Positions 14,600 to 14,701 of a stretch of DNA of 14,701 nt are shown in pieces (position 1 is the stretch's first letter; the number at the start of each line of letters is the position of its first letter). The notes beneath the pieces were generated by a model. The model saw only the letters and a program-made list of their open reading frames with translations. It was not told the origin of the DNA and searched no databases. Location: assembly GCA_024696725.1 (NCBI GenBank), contig JAILGO010000127.1, forward strand, positions 1 through 14,701. Direction: 5' to 3'. Position numbers and translations under genes: made by a program. The DNA is from Eubacterium sp. (lineage in GTDB: Bacteria > Bacillota > Clostridia > Oscillospirales > Acutalibacteraceae).

Positions 14600-14701
14600 T
14601 ATAATGTTTTAGTATTAATAATTATAAATTATATAGGATGTAAAAAATCGAAGGTCGCGGCTGATTGCTTTAAAATATGTCAAAATTAGTGTAATTTATA
14701 C

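Noticed and set aside
14600..14701. AT-rich right edge as a divergent promoter or origin-like region
   Set aside because: No convincing -35/-10 pair on the + strand, no repeated boxes, and the next gene is outside the window.

Overview
The window looks like a chromosomal segment of a low-to-mid GC Gram-positive anaerobe of the Clostridia, most likely a gut or rumen Ruminococcaceae/Oscillospiraceae relative. The reasons are the housekeeping order infB-rbfA-nrnA(DHH)-truB-ribF, strong AGGAGG-type ribosome binding sites, and ferredoxin-dependent 2-oxoacid chemistry. TGG encodes Trp and TGA closes infB, nrnA and ribF, so the genetic code appears standard. No rRNA, tRNA, CRISPR array, insertion sequence or phage gene was seen.

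Region 1 (1-4828, + strand) is a tightly packed, partly overlapping operon. It holds the C-terminal half of infB, then rbfA, nrnA-like DHH phosphoesterase, truB, a short divergent ribF and a HAD phosphatase, and it ends at a textbook intrinsic terminator.

Region 2 (about 4900-7500, + strand) is a two-gene unit with a near-consensus promoter: a sodium:solute symporter and a TIM-barrel amidohydrolase, separated by a long GC-rich hairpin. It converges on a - strand gene for a secreted CAP-like/Ig-like/Fn3 protein (7506-8606) across a bidirectional terminator.

Region 3 (8670-14600, - strand) reads, in transcription order: a FadD-like acyl-CoA ligase, iorA, iorB, paaK and a tandem-ACT protein, ending in a terminator. 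IorAB interconverts aryl-pyruvates and aryl-acetyl-CoA, and PaaK links aryl-acetates to CoA. In anaerobes this set can run as aromatic amino acid breakdown or, in reverse, as salvage of aryl-acetates into aromatic amino acids. The direction cannot be decided from sequence.

Two observations stand out. First, iorA carries an in-frame UGA at codon 48, exactly where relatives have a conserved Trp, while the other 525 sense codons stay open. Four codons later the Glu that aligns with the thiamine-activating Glu of pyruvate:ferredoxin oxidoreductase is Ala. Second, the promoters of the symporter and the acyl-CoA ligase, 9.6 kb apart and facing each other, carry the same tandem operator-like element (TTTAA-CGC-TTAAA type, one 13-mer and one 14-mer) at the start of the transcript. 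This suggests one repressor controls both ends of an organic-acid module. The exact substrate is not visible.
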